A stretch of DNA of 64,000 nucleotides, from NCBI RefSeq assembly GCF_000715075.1, contig NC_134096.1:40435804-40499803 (forward strand). The letters are read 5' to 3'. Position numbers and translations under genes: made by a program. The stretch comes from Nicotiana tabacum. Lineage: Eukaryota; Streptophyta; Magnoliopsida; Solanales; Solanaceae. The notes under the pieces are model-generated. The model ran no database searches. It saw nothing but the letters and a program-made list of their open reading frames with translations, and had not been told where the DNA came from. Of this stretch, positions 33,998-45,984 are shown one piece after another (position 1 is the first letter of the stretch; each line of letters opens with the position of its first letter).

Positions 33998-35592
33998 GGA
34001 TTCACAATGGCCTAAACATTCTGGCGAACGAACTTCTTAATCCCTTTCTTCAACTACGACTGCTCTTTCGCCACTTGTTCTTCCTAATTTCATAGGAGTA
34101 ATTCTTTCTTCTCTCTCCATTTTCATTGCGAACATATTTCTAAACAACACATACAACACTTTCTAGTGAGTTTTGCGAAAACTTGGTGGAACAGAGATCC
34201 CTATTCTTTCAGCTAATCAGATCTTCTTCTCAATTTCAATTCTCATATTATCTTCTTCTGCCTATTTTTCGTTGTTGTAATTGGATTCTACTCCAATTTT
34301 CTCACGCTCTCTGTTACTTCGGCTAATATTTCTTGTATTCTCTAAACAATTTGCTTGGTCTCTTCAGTCAAAATTAGATTGACCACTCCTGTACTCAAAC
34401 AATCACATTGATCAAGAAAGAAAGATTGCACAATCAAGACAATCTTGAGGCTTAATCGAATCATACAGGACACCAACGAATCAATTGACCAAATCGAGAA
34501 AAAGATCGGTATTAATTTCTCGACTTTCATTCTCCTTCATTTCCATCTTTCGGTCGCCGTACTACCTCCTCCCTCAATTTCTTGACTTTCATTCTCCTTA
34601 TTAGCCTCCGTGTGGTTACCAAAGGGTTTTTGAGTTTGCTTCACGGTAAAATGAGAATCTTTCCTCTGGTTTCACGCTGAGTTGCTATGATTTGTTGGCC
34701 CCTGCAATTGGTTTTCCCTCAAGATTCCGATTCAGATTTCGGAGAAGAGAGGCAGAAAAATTTTAGGGTTCTTCTTTTCATTTTGGTCCATTTTCAGATT
34801 TCTTGGTTGGTCTAAATTCCAGAGAAAACACAAATAATATTCGAATTTTCTTCTTCGTATTTGAATGAGAAATACATAGAGTATTGCCCCAGCTCATCGC
34901 AATCCATCACCGCAGGCCAGATTTCTATTGACTTCAAGGGCTGCAATCCAGGTTCTATTGTTCTTCTCTTGTATTGATATTTTAATAGTTTGATATTTTA
35001 GCATAATTGTATCTCCTTGCTTGCTTATTATGTTCTTGATTCTTTTGTTAGTATTTGTCCTAGCATTGTTAAATTAATTGCATTAGTGATTCATATTGTT
35101 ATCTACATGTTTACATCTTTATTTTGAATCTTTATTTCAAATATCCCCTAGTAGTTCTGTTCTAGTTTTGCAAATTGTTTTTGTGACCTTTAGTTGTAGA
35201 TTATAACCCTCTTTAGCTCTTGTATTATATTTCTTTACCTATTTTTATATCCTTTAGTTGTAGAGTATAGTTCCTTTAGTTCCTTTGTTTTATTTCTTCA
35301 CCTATTTTTCTATCCTTTAGTTGTGGATTATAGTTCCTTTAGTTCCTTTGTTTTATTTTTTCACTTGTTTTTCTGACCTTTAGTTGTAGATTATAGTTCC
35401 TTTAGTGGTAGATCATATTTCAGTAATTCATTTTATTTTTGTCGCTGGTTTTCGGGATAGTGCTTGCGTAGTGACTCCTAGATTATAGTGTCTTTGGTGA
35501 AGATGGTAGGGTAAGGTCTTATCCTCGAGGGTGCAGCGCGGGGGAGGGGTGCGGGGGGTAACGAGGGTAAGAGGGCTAAGGGAGCTACAAGG
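33998..35592 (+). other. Presumed leader of the RTE LINE, non-coding
   Basis: Non-LTR sequence between the break in C's LTR and the endonuclease. It contains a ~65-bp repeat of TCCTTTAGTTGTAGATTATA-type units at about 35150-35420 and a GC-rich stretch at 35515-35560. It could be the LINE leader or a separate fragment. Confidence 0.35.
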
Positions 35593-36200
35593 CTGAGAGT
35601 GGGGTCTTGGAACATAGGAACTTTGACTGGAAAATTTGTAGAGTTAGCGAAGATTCTCGAGAAAAGGAAGATTAATATAGCTTGTGTATAGGAATCTAGG
35701 TGGGTAGGAGATAAGGCGCGGGATGTGGGCAGTTTCAAACTTTGGTATTATGGAAGGGTGGGGGCAGGAACGGTATCTTAGTTGATAAGGACCTCTATGA
35801 ACTAGCGGTGGAGGTTAGGAGGGTGAATGACAGGCTGATGACTATTAAGCTAGTTGTTGGAGGTTTTACTTTGAACATAATCAGTGCATACGCACCCCAA
35901 GAAGGCTTGGATGAGGAAGTCAAGAGGCATTTTTGGGAGGATTTGGATGAGATGGTGCGTGGTATCCCACATACTGAGAAGTTTTTCATAGGAGTATATT
36001 TCAACGGTCACATTTGAGCGATGTCTGGGGGGTATGATGATGTGCATGGTGGCTTTGGTTTTGGAGAAAGAAATGGAGAAGTAACGTCTTTGCTGGACTT
36101 TGCTAGAGCATTTGATTTGGTGATAGCAAACTTGAGTTTCCCTAAGAAGATGGGAGCACTTGGTCACCTTCCAGAGTTCGGTGGCCAAGACTCAGATTAA
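35593..36200 (+). pseudogene. RTE LINE endonuclease domain, broken
   Basis: The endonuclease would nick target DNA to prime reverse transcription. The conserved start (RVGSWNIGTLTGK) is at 35596. It is followed by an in-frame TAG and a frameshift near 35742. The next block (VNDRLMTIKLVVGGFT, then ISAYAPQ) is clear up to 36017. The expected G-D-F-N-G-H motif reads V-Y-F-N-G-H at about 35992, so the catalytic Asp is lost. Downstream the frame shifts again, and FGFGERNG with the SLLDFARAFDLVIAN segment is readable to about 36130. The copy cannot encode an active enzyme. Confidence 0.8.
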
Positions 36201-36788
36201 TTATTTACTCTGCAGGAAGTCCGATAGAGGTCTTTGCACGGATAGCAAGGTCATCCCGAGTGAGAACTTGTCGACCCTTCATAGGCTCCTGGTCATGGAC
36301 CTTGAGATCACGAGGAAGAGGAGGAAGAGGGAGATGTATAGCTAACATAGGATCAAGTGGGGAGCCTTGACGGAAGCTAAAGCGCATGCGTTGGGAGTTA
36401 GGCTAGTGACTATGAGGGCTTGGAGGAGTAGTGGGGATGCAAGCGCTATGTGGACCATGACTACACAGTGCATTAGGGAAGCCACAAGAGAGGTATTAGA
36501 GGTCTCAAAGGGTTACTCTGGTGGTCATAAGGGAGACTGGTGGTGGAATGGATAGGTGCAAGGAAAAGTGAAAATCAAGAAAGTAGCATATTTGAAGCTA
36601 GTGGAAAGTGTAGACGAGGAGGAGAAGAGGGCGAATAGGGAGCATTATAAGTTGGCTAAGAAAGAGGCAAAGTTAGCAGTTACGGCGGCCAAGCAACTTT
36701 TAGTCATTTGTATGAGGAACTCGAGGGCCAAGGTGGGGATAAGAGGTTGTTCAGGTTAGACAAGGCATGAAAAAGGAAGGAGCGTGAC
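36201..36788 (+). pseudogene. RTE LINE linker between endonuclease and reverse transcriptase
   Basis: This is a lysine- and glutamate-rich linker broken by several stops and shifts. The readable part at 36556-36759 includes EEEKRANREHYKLAKKEAKL. It belongs to the same LINE polyprotein by position and style, with no separate function seen. Confidence 0.6.
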
Positions 36789-37965
36789 TTGGACCAAGTG
36801 AAGTGCATCAAGGACGAAGAAGGTAGAGTCTTATTGGATGAGGGGCTTATCCGTCAGAGATGTCAGACCTACTTCCATAGTCTCTTGAACGAGGAGGGGG
36901 ACATGAGCATTGTACTGGGTGATTTGGAACTCTCCAGGAGTCGTTGTGACTTTGGGTATTGTAGGTGTATTAGAGTTGATGAAGTTGAGGGGGATTTGCG
37001 TAAGATGAGCAAGGGCAAAGTGACCGGGCCGGATGAAATCCCACTGGAGTTTTGTAAGAGTGCGAGCAAGGTAGAATTGGAGTGGCTCACTAGGTTATTT
37101 AATGTTATTTTTAGAACAAAGAAGATGCCCGAAGAGTAGAGGTGGAGCATGATGATTCCTGTATACAAGAACAAGGGTGATATCCAAAATTGCAATAACT
37201 ATCGGGGTATCAAGCTGCTTAGCCATACTATGAAAGTCTGGGAGAGAGTGGTAGAGCTAAGGGTGATGAGGAGTGTGTCTATTTCCGAGAACCAGTTTGG
37301 GTTTATGCAGGGGCGTTTGACTACAGAAGCCATCCACCTTGTTAGGAGATTGATTGAGTAGTATAGGGAGAGAAAGAAGGACTTGCATATGATGTTCATC
37401 GACTTAGAAAAGGCGTACGATAAAGTTCCGATGGAGGTTTTGTGGATATGTTTGGAGGCAAGAGGTGTACATGTTTCCTACGTTAGGTTGATTAAGGACA
37501 TGTATGATGGAGTAAAGACCAGAGTAAGGATGGTGGGTGGGGACTCAGACCATTCCGGTTATGATGGGGTTGCATTAGGGGTCGGCACTCAGGCCTTTTT
37601 TGTTTGCTTTGGTGATGGACGTACTAACACGCCACATCCAAGTGGAGGTGCCATGGTGCATGCTATTTGCAGATGATATTGTATTGATTGACGAGGCGCA
37701 AGATGGTGTGAACGCGCAATTATAGGTATGGAGGCAAACCCTGGAATCTAAAGGTTTCAAGTGGAGCAGGACCAACACAGAATACCTGGTGTGTAAGTTC
37801 AGTGGCAAGACACAAGGTGAGGAAGGGGAGGTGAGGCTGGACGCGCAGGTCATACCTAGGAAAGGGAGTTTTAAGTACTTTGGGTCTATTATTCAGGGGG
37901 GATGGGGAGATTGATGAAGATGTCACACATCGTATTGGGGCGGGATGGATGAAATAGAGACTTGC
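36789..37965 (+). pseudogene. RTE LINE reverse transcriptase, broken
   Basis: Reverse transcriptase core of the LINE. Motifs in order: GKVTGPDEIP (about 37015), the PVYKNKGDIQNCNNYRGI region (37158), QFGFMQGR (about 37300), [13 protein letters not shown] with a catalytic Asp (37392), and F-A-D-D at 37666-37677. Single in-frame stops separate 36789-37139, 37149-37361 and 37383 onward, which share a frame. The FADD motif lies one frame over, so there is an indel between about 37560 and 37660. The HQGSALSP-type motif expected there is scrambled. Confidence 0.8.
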
Positions 37966-37975
37966 TTCCGGTATT

Positions 37976-38443
37976 TTGTGTGACAAGAAGGTGCCGCCAA
38001 AACTTAAGGGTAAGTTCTACAGAGTGGTAGTCAGACCAACGATGTTGTATGCGGCTGAGTGTTGGCCAGTCAAGATCGTTCATATCCAGAAGATAAAGGT
38101 ATCAAAGATGAGGATGTTGAGATGGATGTGCGGGCACACTAGGTTAGATAGGATCAGAAATGAGGCTATTCGCGATAAGGTGAGTGTGGCCCCTATTGAG
38201 GACAAGATGTGGGAAGCGCGACTTAGGTGGTTTGGTCATGTGAGGAGGAGGAGCACAGACGCCCCGGTGAGGAGGTGTGAGAGGTTGACACTGGAGGGCC
38301 TACAGAGAGGTAGAGGTAAGCCAAAGAAGAGGTGGGGAGAGGTGATTAGGCAAGACATGGCACAACTTCAGCTGACTGAGGACATGACCCTTGATATGAA
38401 AGTATGGAGGTTGAGGATTAGGGTAGTAGAGTCGGTAGTTTAG
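37976..38443 (+). pseudogene. RTE LINE C-terminal domain
   Basis: An open stretch of 155 codons, in a different frame from the upstream motifs, encodes the basic C-terminal region of the LINE polyprotein ([20 protein letters not shown], then [20 protein letters not shown]). It is the longest intact part of this LINE. It ends in TAG at 38441, close to the usual family end. The adjacent 3' sequence to about 38627 is non-coding. Confidence 0.75.
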
Positions 38444-38627
38444 AGTGTTCATAACAGTAATATTGGCACGCAGTCGTGCTTTCTGTTGGTAGTAGGTTTT
38501 TATGACTAACCGTTATTTTCTAACATTATTGATCACCTTACTATCTTGTTGTTTTTATTCTGCTTTTATATGGCTTTTTGGTACTGTCCCTTCTTGTCTA
38601 TTGGAAACAACCTCGATATCCTCACAA
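38444..38627 (+). other. RTE LINE 3' untranslated region
   Basis: AT-rich tail with the phrase CTATTGGAAACAACCTCGAT, related to a CTATCGGAAACAGCCTCTCT-type phrase that I recall as common in plant LINE/SINE 3' ends. No poly(A) is seen at the junction. Confidence 0.5.
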
Positions 38628-38633
38628 GCTTAC

Positions 38634-39453
38634 CCAAATTGTCTTTTCCATTATTGTGAATGAAGCATTTGCATCCAAATGGGTGGAAGTAACTGATGTT
38701 GGGTTTCTTACCATTCCATAGCTCATATGGAGTCTTTTTAAGAATGGGTCGAATCAGACATCTGTTAATAATATGACATACTGTTCTTACAGCTTCTGCC
38801 CAGAAGTGGCGAGGGAGAGAGTTTTCCACAATCATGGTTCTTGCCATGTCCTGCAAAGTTATGTTCTTACGTTCTACCACTCCATTCTGTTGAGGTGATC
38901 TTGGCGAAGAGAAGTTGTGAGAGATTCCTTGATCATTACATGAGTTTTCAAAGGCTCTGCTTTCTAACTCTCCTCCATGGTCACTTCTGATAGTAGAAAT
39001 GTAATATCCCTTTTCATGATGTTCCTTCTTACAGAAGACTTCAAAATTCCTTAGGGCTTCATCTTTATGGCTTAGAAAAATAACCCAAGTGAAACGAGAA
39101 AAATCATCTACGATAACAAAAGTATATTTTCTACCACCAATATTAGCAGTTCTAGTTGGACCAAACAAATCCATATGCAAGAGTTGAATAAGCTTAGTAG
39201 TAGAAATAATGTTTTTGATTTTAAAAGATGAACGAGTTTGTTTTCCTAATTGACATGCATCACAAATATGATCTTTTGAAAAATCTAGTTTTGGAAGACC
39301 AATGACAAGATCACGTTTGGAAAGTTTTTGAATAGTATGCATGCTAGCATGGCCAAGCTATCTATGTCATACCCAGGGATCATCAGTCATAGAAGCTAGA
39401 CAAATTTGATTACCAAGGCTATCTATGTTACTGGTAGTATAGACACTCATGTC
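38634..39453 (-). pseudogene. Copia integrase, 3'-truncated
   Basis: Integrase inserts the cDNA into the genome. The zinc-binding end shows CDACQLGKQTRSSF. The catalytic triad is all present: Asp in LLHMDLFGPTR, Asp in IRSDHGGELE, Glu in PQQNGVVERKN. The frame is open for 258 codons (38566-39342), but the last ~19 residues come from the LINE, giving a chimeric C-terminus after DNLGKL. A stop at 39343-39345 separates it from the gag-pre-integrase segment in the same frame. Confidence 0.85.
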
Positions 39454-39765
39454 TCAATTTCCACAAAGAATAACTTTACCTGATTCGTCTTCAATAAACC
39501 AATCATGTTTTTTAAAATGAAACTCATAGTCATTGTCATATAGTTGACGGATACTGAGAAGGTTGTAACTAAGTTCATCAACCGGGTATACTTCGTCTAC
39601 ATCGCATGTTGAGCCGAGAGGGACTCTTCCAACTCCAATTACATTACCTTTTGATTTGTCTCCAAAAGTAACAATTCCTCCATCTAGTTGGGTGACTGTC
39701 TTGAATAGTTGTTTATCACCAGTCATATGTTTGGAACACGCGCTATCAAGATACCATTTCCATTT
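39454..39765 (-). pseudogene. Copia protease and gag-pre-integrase segment
   Basis: The active-site motif D-S-A-C-S-K-H-M-T-G is readable, with the Asp codon at 39745-39747; copia proteases have D-S/T-G/A here. It is followed by the beta-rich segment GNVIGVGRVPLG and LSYNLLSIRQL up to 39454. The frame is open over this segment but is joined upstream to broken gag sequence. Confidence 0.75.
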
Positions 39766-41440
39766 TCTATTCTTCTTGCATTGTTCCTACAAAACGAATT
39801 ACTTGTTTTTAGTGTTCTGAGTATCAGCTTGACTAGAGGTCTTGGGTCACCATACCCATCTCCTGTTGTTCTTAAACCTGCAATGGTTAGAGGTATGATC
39901 GAGTTTTCCGCAGTAGAAATATGAGGGGTTATTAGAATATTCAGAGGCTTTTTCTCCTCTGATACTAAACCTGTAATGATTAGAGTTGTGCCCATTTTTG
40001 CTACAATGAGTACATGAAGAAGGATTTCTAGTTCTAGTTGGAGATTTATGAAGAGCAAACTGATTTGATCTAACTGAACTATGACTAGTGGATTTTCGTA
40101 ATCCATTCAGTTGAAGTTCATTAACTTTTATCTTGAAGCATATCTCTATCAATTTCACATACTTCCAACTTCAAAGCCCAGTCTTTCTTTTCTCTTTGGA
40201 TTTTTCGAAGTTCATTCAGAACTTTCTCAATATCTGCAAAAGCAATGTCAATAAATTCTTGGAGTTCCTGACAGATAGGACATGTAGGAAGACGTACCTC
40301 ACTTGTTCCTTCGTTTGCCAAGAGACCAAGTTCACCTGAGTCTTCACTGCTATCTTCGTTGATGGTCATGAAGCACATGTTAGTGATTTCTTCGTGATCA
40401 GATTCTTCTTCATCACTCCAAGCTCCAAAGGATTTCTTCTTTTGAAAATTCCTGCTAAGTTTCTTTTTCAGTTCAGGGCATTCAGCTTAGATGTGTCCAT
40501 ATTTTCCACTCGTAGCATCTTCCATCATTTTTTTCATTATCATTGTTCATATTCCCTTTTCTGAAGTTTGATTTACCTCTTCTGCTGTTTCTGTTCTTCT
40601 TCATCATGCTTGTTACAACTTTTGAAAGCATAGCTATGTTCTCATCTTGTTCTCCTCCTTCTTCTTCTTCTTCATTTTCTGATTCAGTCACGGTTGCTTA
40701 GAATGCGACTGTTTTCTTCTTTTCTTGTTGAACTTGCCTGTCTAAGTGTGTTTTATCAAATGCAATTAGATCATCTCTAAGTTCATTATAGGACATTTTG
40801 TCAAGATATTGACATTCCAAAGCAATGACTTTGGGTTGCCAAATCGTGGGAAGACTTCTCAGGAATTTTCTGACATGTTCTCCACTTTTGATTGGTCTAC
40901 CAAATAATTTTAAGTCTCCAAGTATTTTTCTGAACCTGGAAAACATTATCTCTACTGATTCTCTATCCTTCATTTGAAATAAGTCATAGTCTCGAACTAG
41001 GAGATTGATCCTTGTTTCTTTCACTTTATTGGTTCCTTCATCTATGACCTCTAACATATCCCACATTTCCTTCGTATTTTCACAGCTTGATATCTTTTCA
41101 TATTCTTCTCCACTGATAGCATTGTACAACATATTTTTTACCTTAGCATTCACTTGTATGAGAACTAATTGTTTTTCAGTGTAATCATCTAAATCAAGAG
41201 GATCGGATGATACTATGACTTAACCATTGTCATCCTTCTTTGGTGGAATTGGAAGATTTTCCTTTTTGATAATACGCCAAACTTTAATGTCAAATGACAT
41301 AGTGTAGGTCTCCATGCACACTTTCCAATGAGAAAAGTGTTGACCATTGAAGTACGGGGGTCATAACTGAGAAGTTCCTTCTTGAAATAGCGCTCCAACA
41401 ACTGCATTAGATCCCATGATCTTTTCCTCACTTCCTGTTA
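39766..41440 (-). pseudogene. Copia gag, multiple frameshifts
   Basis: Capsid-nucleocapsid polyprotein. The UBN2-type gag core is open at 40698-41153 (NTKEMWDMLEV, ETRINLLVRDYDLF, KFLRSLPTIWQPKVIALE). A nucleocapsid C-C-H-C knuckle at about 40485-40515 is broken by a 2-bp loss after CYE, turning it into WKIWTH. Two further knuckle-like segments (CTHCSKNGHNSNH; YCGKLDHTSNHC) lie in 39847-40158. Acidic EEEEEGG and basic KKNRNSRRGK stretches lie between. At least three frame changes prevent a full product. Confidence 0.75.
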
Positions 41441-41460
41441 AGCAAAGTTTGTGAGCCCTT

Positions 41461-41471
41461 CTCTGATACCA
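41461..41471 (-). other. Primer-binding site of the copia element (tRNA-iMet type)
   Basis: CTCTGATACCA on the plus strand is the reverse complement of TGGTATCAGAG. It lies two bases from the LTR. Confidence 0.8.
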
Positions 41472-41473
41472 AT

Positions 41474-42359
41474 TGAAAGTACAAGAGGGTGGGTGAATTG
41501 TAACTAATTTAAAAGACTTAGTCGACTTAGAAGAGATTTAGTCGACTTCTCTTTATCAGCAGGTTTGATTGACGATGAAAAGTAAATTGCAAGGAATTTA
41601 AAGACTGAGAACAGAAGAGTTTTATACTGGTTCAGTACCAGTGTGGTACCTATATCCAGTTCCCTTAGGTCACAGGGGTTCTCTTAGATCTTCAATAGTT
41701 GGTTACAGTAGAAGTGGTTTTATGGATCGTTCACCACTAGCGATTTTCAGCGACAATGTTTTATAATCTTGGCATAACTCTTGTTTTGCTTCCTAACACT
41801 TCCTATCTTTTGAGACATTAGTAAACTTAGGAATACATTGTTTGTGCTAAGAACTAGGAAGACATAGAAAATAGTGATAAGTTGCGTAGTTAAATTCTTG
41901 AGTTTGCCAATCTTCTTATAGGAGAGTTTTGAGTAGCCGTTGTTGATTGACCCTTGATTAAGGCACAAAATAATCTAAGAGATTTGACCCAAGGGGTGCC
42001 TCCGAATCTTGTACAAGAGATGTGCTGGATTCATTTACGTCCTTTCTTTTCGTATCCATAATCAAGGGAGTGATATGTGGCTTGACTTGGCCGATCAATC
42101 TTCAGGATCTCCAGATTCCGAATCAATCCTTGAAGTAGGGCGTGACTTCATTTAGCGGCTGCACTCGATCTTGTTTCCTTTTTGATGGCCTTGACATCCT
42201 TTGATTTAGCATTGTTCATGCGACATTTGATCTTGTTTCCTTTCTGATATCTTTAACAGAAGGACTTCCTTTGAATTAGTACCACTCTCCTAATTTCCTG
42301 CAATTAAATAGACACAGTTAGATTTGCACTATTGTTATCATTGAAATATAGGTGTAACA
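41474..42359 (-). repeat. Copia 5' LTR (886 bp)
   Basis: Plus-strand ends TGAAAGTACAAGAGG and GGTGTAACA give the TG...CA borders. The inner end is next to the primer-binding site, and the outer end abuts resumed C LTR sequence (GTTGGTACTG). Confidence 0.8.
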
Positions 42360-43299
42360 GTTGGTACTGTTATATGTATGCTAGGTGATAAAGAGATAAA
42401 TTCACGAAGGGTGTGCCGTTCCAATTGATTTGATCTACATATATATATTGGGTGAGAATGAGATAAGTGCACTAAGGTATTACCGTGGCATTTGATTTGA
42501 TATCTTGAATATATTCCTCACACCAGAAAAGTTATGAATTTAATTAGATAAATGCACTAAGGTGTTACTGTTCCATTCGATGTGATATCTTGAATATATT
42601 TCTCACACCAGGAAAATTATGAATTTACTACTGTGACTTCTCATTGTAATCATTTCCTGCCTCGCATAGCTGTTTTATTGTACCCTTATCTATTATGCTC
42701 TATGACTGTTTCTATTACTAGTCTGTTGTATAGGTTATAACGGTGAGTATCTTTAAACTAAAAATCCTCGTCACTACTTCGACGAGGTTAGACAATATAC
42801 TTATTGGGTAGATGGGATCGGTTGTACTCATAATACACTTCTACACCTTGCGTGCAGATTTTGGAGCAGGAGTTATTGTACGTGGCAGAGCTGACATTGA
42901 AGATATACCTGTGTTCTAGTTATAGATGCCACTTGTTTTTTGGTAGCTTTAGAATATTTAATATGTTCTTGTGTATTTCAACAGATGATGTATTTTATTT
43001 CTTACCAATTTTGAAATAAAAAATCTAAATTTTAGATGCTCATGATTTGTACTAGTCCTTGGGAAAAATAGAAATGTTCAGTTATTTTATCATTTATTTC
43101 CTCGATAAATCTATACTTGAGTTGAAGATCGTTTTTGAGACTTGTTGAAATACTTGAATAATGAAGTACTTGAGGTTCATTGAATTGTGATTGGCTTGAA
43201 AGCCGCGATTGATGTTTAATTTGGAACATTCGTTTAAACACTCTCTTTGATATTATCTATACTTCCTACCTTGTTTGTTAATGATATACATCTTCTTGG

Positions 43300-43610
43300 T
43301 AAGGAAGAGTGTAAAGCACGAAGTGTGATGCCGTGACATTTCATATACTTTATCATGTGAGGGAGAGTGTAAAGCACGAAGGGTGATGTCATGTCATTTC
43401 CGTTATATTATCATGTGAGGAAAAATATAAAGCACGAAGGGTGATGCCGTGCCATTCATATTACATTATTATGCACAAAGGATAATACCGTGCCATTTCA
43501 TTTACATTATCATGTGAGGATGAGAGTAAAAGCACGAAGGGGATGCCATGCCATTATTTTTATATTATCATATGTTCATGGCACGAAGGGTGTTTTCGTG
43601 CAGGCGAGGA
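43300..43610 (+). repeat. ~58-bp tandem repeat, second copy in element C LTR
   Basis: Paralogue of 33300-33615, same unit order. Confidence 0.75.
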
Positions 43611-44862
43611 CGAGAGACATACATTATATTGTGATATCTTTTCGTTGTGTATACATTCATGCCTTTATCTTGAGCTGTTATTATGCACCTATGTTTTCTA
43701 TGTGACTTGTAGTCGTTGTTCTGTCGGTGTCCTCTACCCCAAGTGTTGTTCTGTTATCCATGCCTTCTATCTGTTTAACTTGCAAATATTATGGTTTTCT
43801 TCTTGTTTGTTATATTTGCATCTAAGTCTTCTACAATGCTAATTAGTGAAATTTATGTTCTTCTTTCCTAATTGCTGTCATAATTTTTATGCCTTTTTCC
43901 CAGTCTGTTTTCGTTGTCCATATGTATTGTGCTTTGTTCGTTGTTGCTTCCTGTGTGTCCCCCCCCCCCCACACTTTATTTTATTTTTTTATTTTTATTG
44001 GTATTTCTCCCACCTAGTTGGTACTGTTATATGTATGCTCGGTGAGAAAGAGATAAATGCACGAAGGGTGTTGTTGTGCCAATTGATTTGATCTACGTAT
44101 ATATATTGGGTGAGAATGAGATAAGCTGACTAAGGTATTACCGTGCCATTCGATTTGATATCTTGAATATATTCCTCACACGAGAAAAGTTATGAATTTA
44201 ATTAGATAAATCCATGAAGGTGTTACCGTGTCATTCGATGTGATATATTGAATATATTTCTCACACCAAAAAAATTATGAATTTACTACTGTGAATTCTC
44301 CTAGTAATCATTTACTGCCTCGCATAGCTGTTTTATTGTACCCTTATCTGTTATGCTCTATAATTGTTTCTATTACTAGTTTGTTGTACATGTTATAACA
44401 GTGAGTATCTTTAAACTAAAAATCCTCGTCACTACTTCGACGTTGTTAGATAATATACTTACCTGGTACATGAGGTCGGTTGTACTCATATTACACTTAT
44501 GCACCTTGCGTGTAGATTTTGGAGCTGGAGTCGTTGTACGTGGCGGGAGCTGACATTGAAGATGTACCTACATTTTGGTTATAGCTGCCACTCTTTTTTG
44601 GTAGCTTTAGAATCTTTAATCTGTTCTCGTGTATTTCAACAGATGATGTATTTTATTTCTAACCATTTTTGAAAAAATAAATTCTAAATCTTAGATGCTC
44701 ATGAATTGTACTAACAGTCCTTGGGAAAAGTAGAAAGGTCCAATTATTTTATCATTTACTTTTCTCGATAAATCTAATTAAAGTGGATTGTTGTTAAATG
44801 GCTTACCTAACAGGTTGGGTTAGGTGCCATCACGACTGGTCGGATTTTGGATCGTGACAGAT

Positions 44863-44874
44863 TGGTATCAGAGC
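44863..44874 (+). other. Primer-binding site of element C (tRNA-iMet type)
   Basis: TGGTATCAGAGC, three bases after the C LTR. Confidence 0.75.
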
Positions 44875-45268
44875 TCTAGGTTCATAGGTTATATGAGTCA
44901 TGAGCAAGTGTCTAGTAGAGTCTTGAAGATCGGTATGATGACGTCCATATTGTCATCATACTTATCTTGGAGAGGCTACAGAGCATTTAGAATAAACTTC
45001 CCATCTTTCTTTTCTTATCGTGAGGCATTGATTCATCTTAGAGCGTATATATTTGAATTTCTTCCACTCACTTGTATGCATATATGAACGCTCAGTATCA
45101 GTTGTGCATCACCGACTTGAGATTCTAAGAACTAAGTATGAGATGTGTTTTCTCTATTTTCGTGATGGGCCAGTCTGGAGGACTTGAGGCTAGGTTTGGA
45201 CCACAGCTTAAGCTCGGTAGTTTCAGTTGTATGAGCTTGTACTTTTGGACTTCTACATCTAGTAGTGT
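44875..45268 (+). other. Element C leader and start of internal region, non-coding
   Basis: It matches the B leader (25374 onward), including GAGTCATGAGC, the GGGCCAGTCTGGAGGAC phrase and TATCAGTTGTGCATC. Element D interrupts it at 45269; the last five bases are AGTGT. Confidence 0.65.
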
Positions 45269-45984
45269 TGTAACGACCCGGCCGGTCGTTTCGAGAGTTA
45301 TAACCCTATTTTCCCCATTCCTACTTCTTTTTGTGTTATTCAGCTATATTATGTTATATCGGGTTAGTTGGTTCGAGTGCGGAAGGAACTCGGAGTGAAA
45401 TGAGACACTTAGTCTCACAATTGAAAAGTTTAAGTTAGAAAAGTGGACTGGATATGGACCTATATGTAAACAACCTCGGATTTGAATTTTGATGATTCCA
45501 ATAGCTCTGTATGGTCATTTTGGGTTTAGGAGCGTGTCTGGATTATTATTTGGGAGTCCGTAGAGGAATTAGGCTTGAAATGCCGAAAGTTTTATTTTTG
45601 AGAAGTTTGACCGGGGGTTGACTTTTTGATATTGGGGTCGGAATCCGATTCTGAAAATTGGAATACCTCTATTATGTCATTTAGGACTTGTGTGCAAAAT
45701 TTGAGGTCCATCGGATGTGAGTTGATAGGTTCTGGAGTTGTTTGTAGAAATTAGAAATTTCAACGTTCATTAGGCTTGAATTTGGGTGTAATTCATGGTT
45801 TTAGCATTGTTTGAGGTGATTTGAGGATTCGACTAAGTTCGTATAATATTTTAGGACTTGTTGGTATATTTGGTTGAGGTACCAAGGGCCTCGGGTGAGT
45901 TTCGGATGGTTAACGGATAAAATATTGAACTAGAACAGCTCCTGCAATTTCCATCTGTTGGAAATTGCTTCTGCCCAGAAATCG

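Larger units (their letters stand above)
33998..38627 (+). mobile_element. RTE-type LINE, degenerate, with possible long 5' leader
   Basis: Non-LTR retroelement with an apurinic-type endonuclease followed by reverse transcriptase on the plus strand and no LTRs. The protein style is that of plant RTE LINEs often mis-annotated as craniofacial development protein 2. The 3' end is probably within CTCACAAGC at about 38627, where copia sequence begins. The 5' end is uncertain: either about 35500 or, with the leader, as far as 33998. No target duplication was found. Confidence 0.6.
38628..42359 (-). mobile_element. Half of a Ty1/copia element, minus strand (LTR, gag, protease, integrase)
   Basis: Read on the minus strand: LTR (41474-42359), primer-binding site, gag, protease, integrase, then a sharp stop at 38628. 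Reverse transcriptase, RNase H and the second LTR are absent, replaced by the LINE 3' end. The gene order gag-protease-integrase before reverse transcriptase identifies Ty1/copia. The right flank is GTTGG. The uninterrupted C LTR copy reads CCCACCTAGTTGG at the same place, so GTTGG is probably the target site, with its left partner lost. Confidence 0.8.
32665..44859 (+). repeat. Element C LTR, 5'-truncated, with internal duplication and nested block
   Basis: A segment of about 1.63 kb is present twice in tandem. The first copy is 33109-33997 plus 42360-43108 (split by the 8.36-kb RTE/copia block); the second is 43109 to about 44775. Each copy carries a tandem repeat of a ~58-bp unit with AAGCACGAAGGGTGATGCCG (33300-33615 and 43300-43610) and a second set with GCACTAAGGT(A/G)TTACCG. 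The second copy has a run of 12 C at 43959-43970. The LTR ends GGATCGTGACA. Open frames here (33382-33792 and others) are repeat-derived. Confidence 0.65.
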
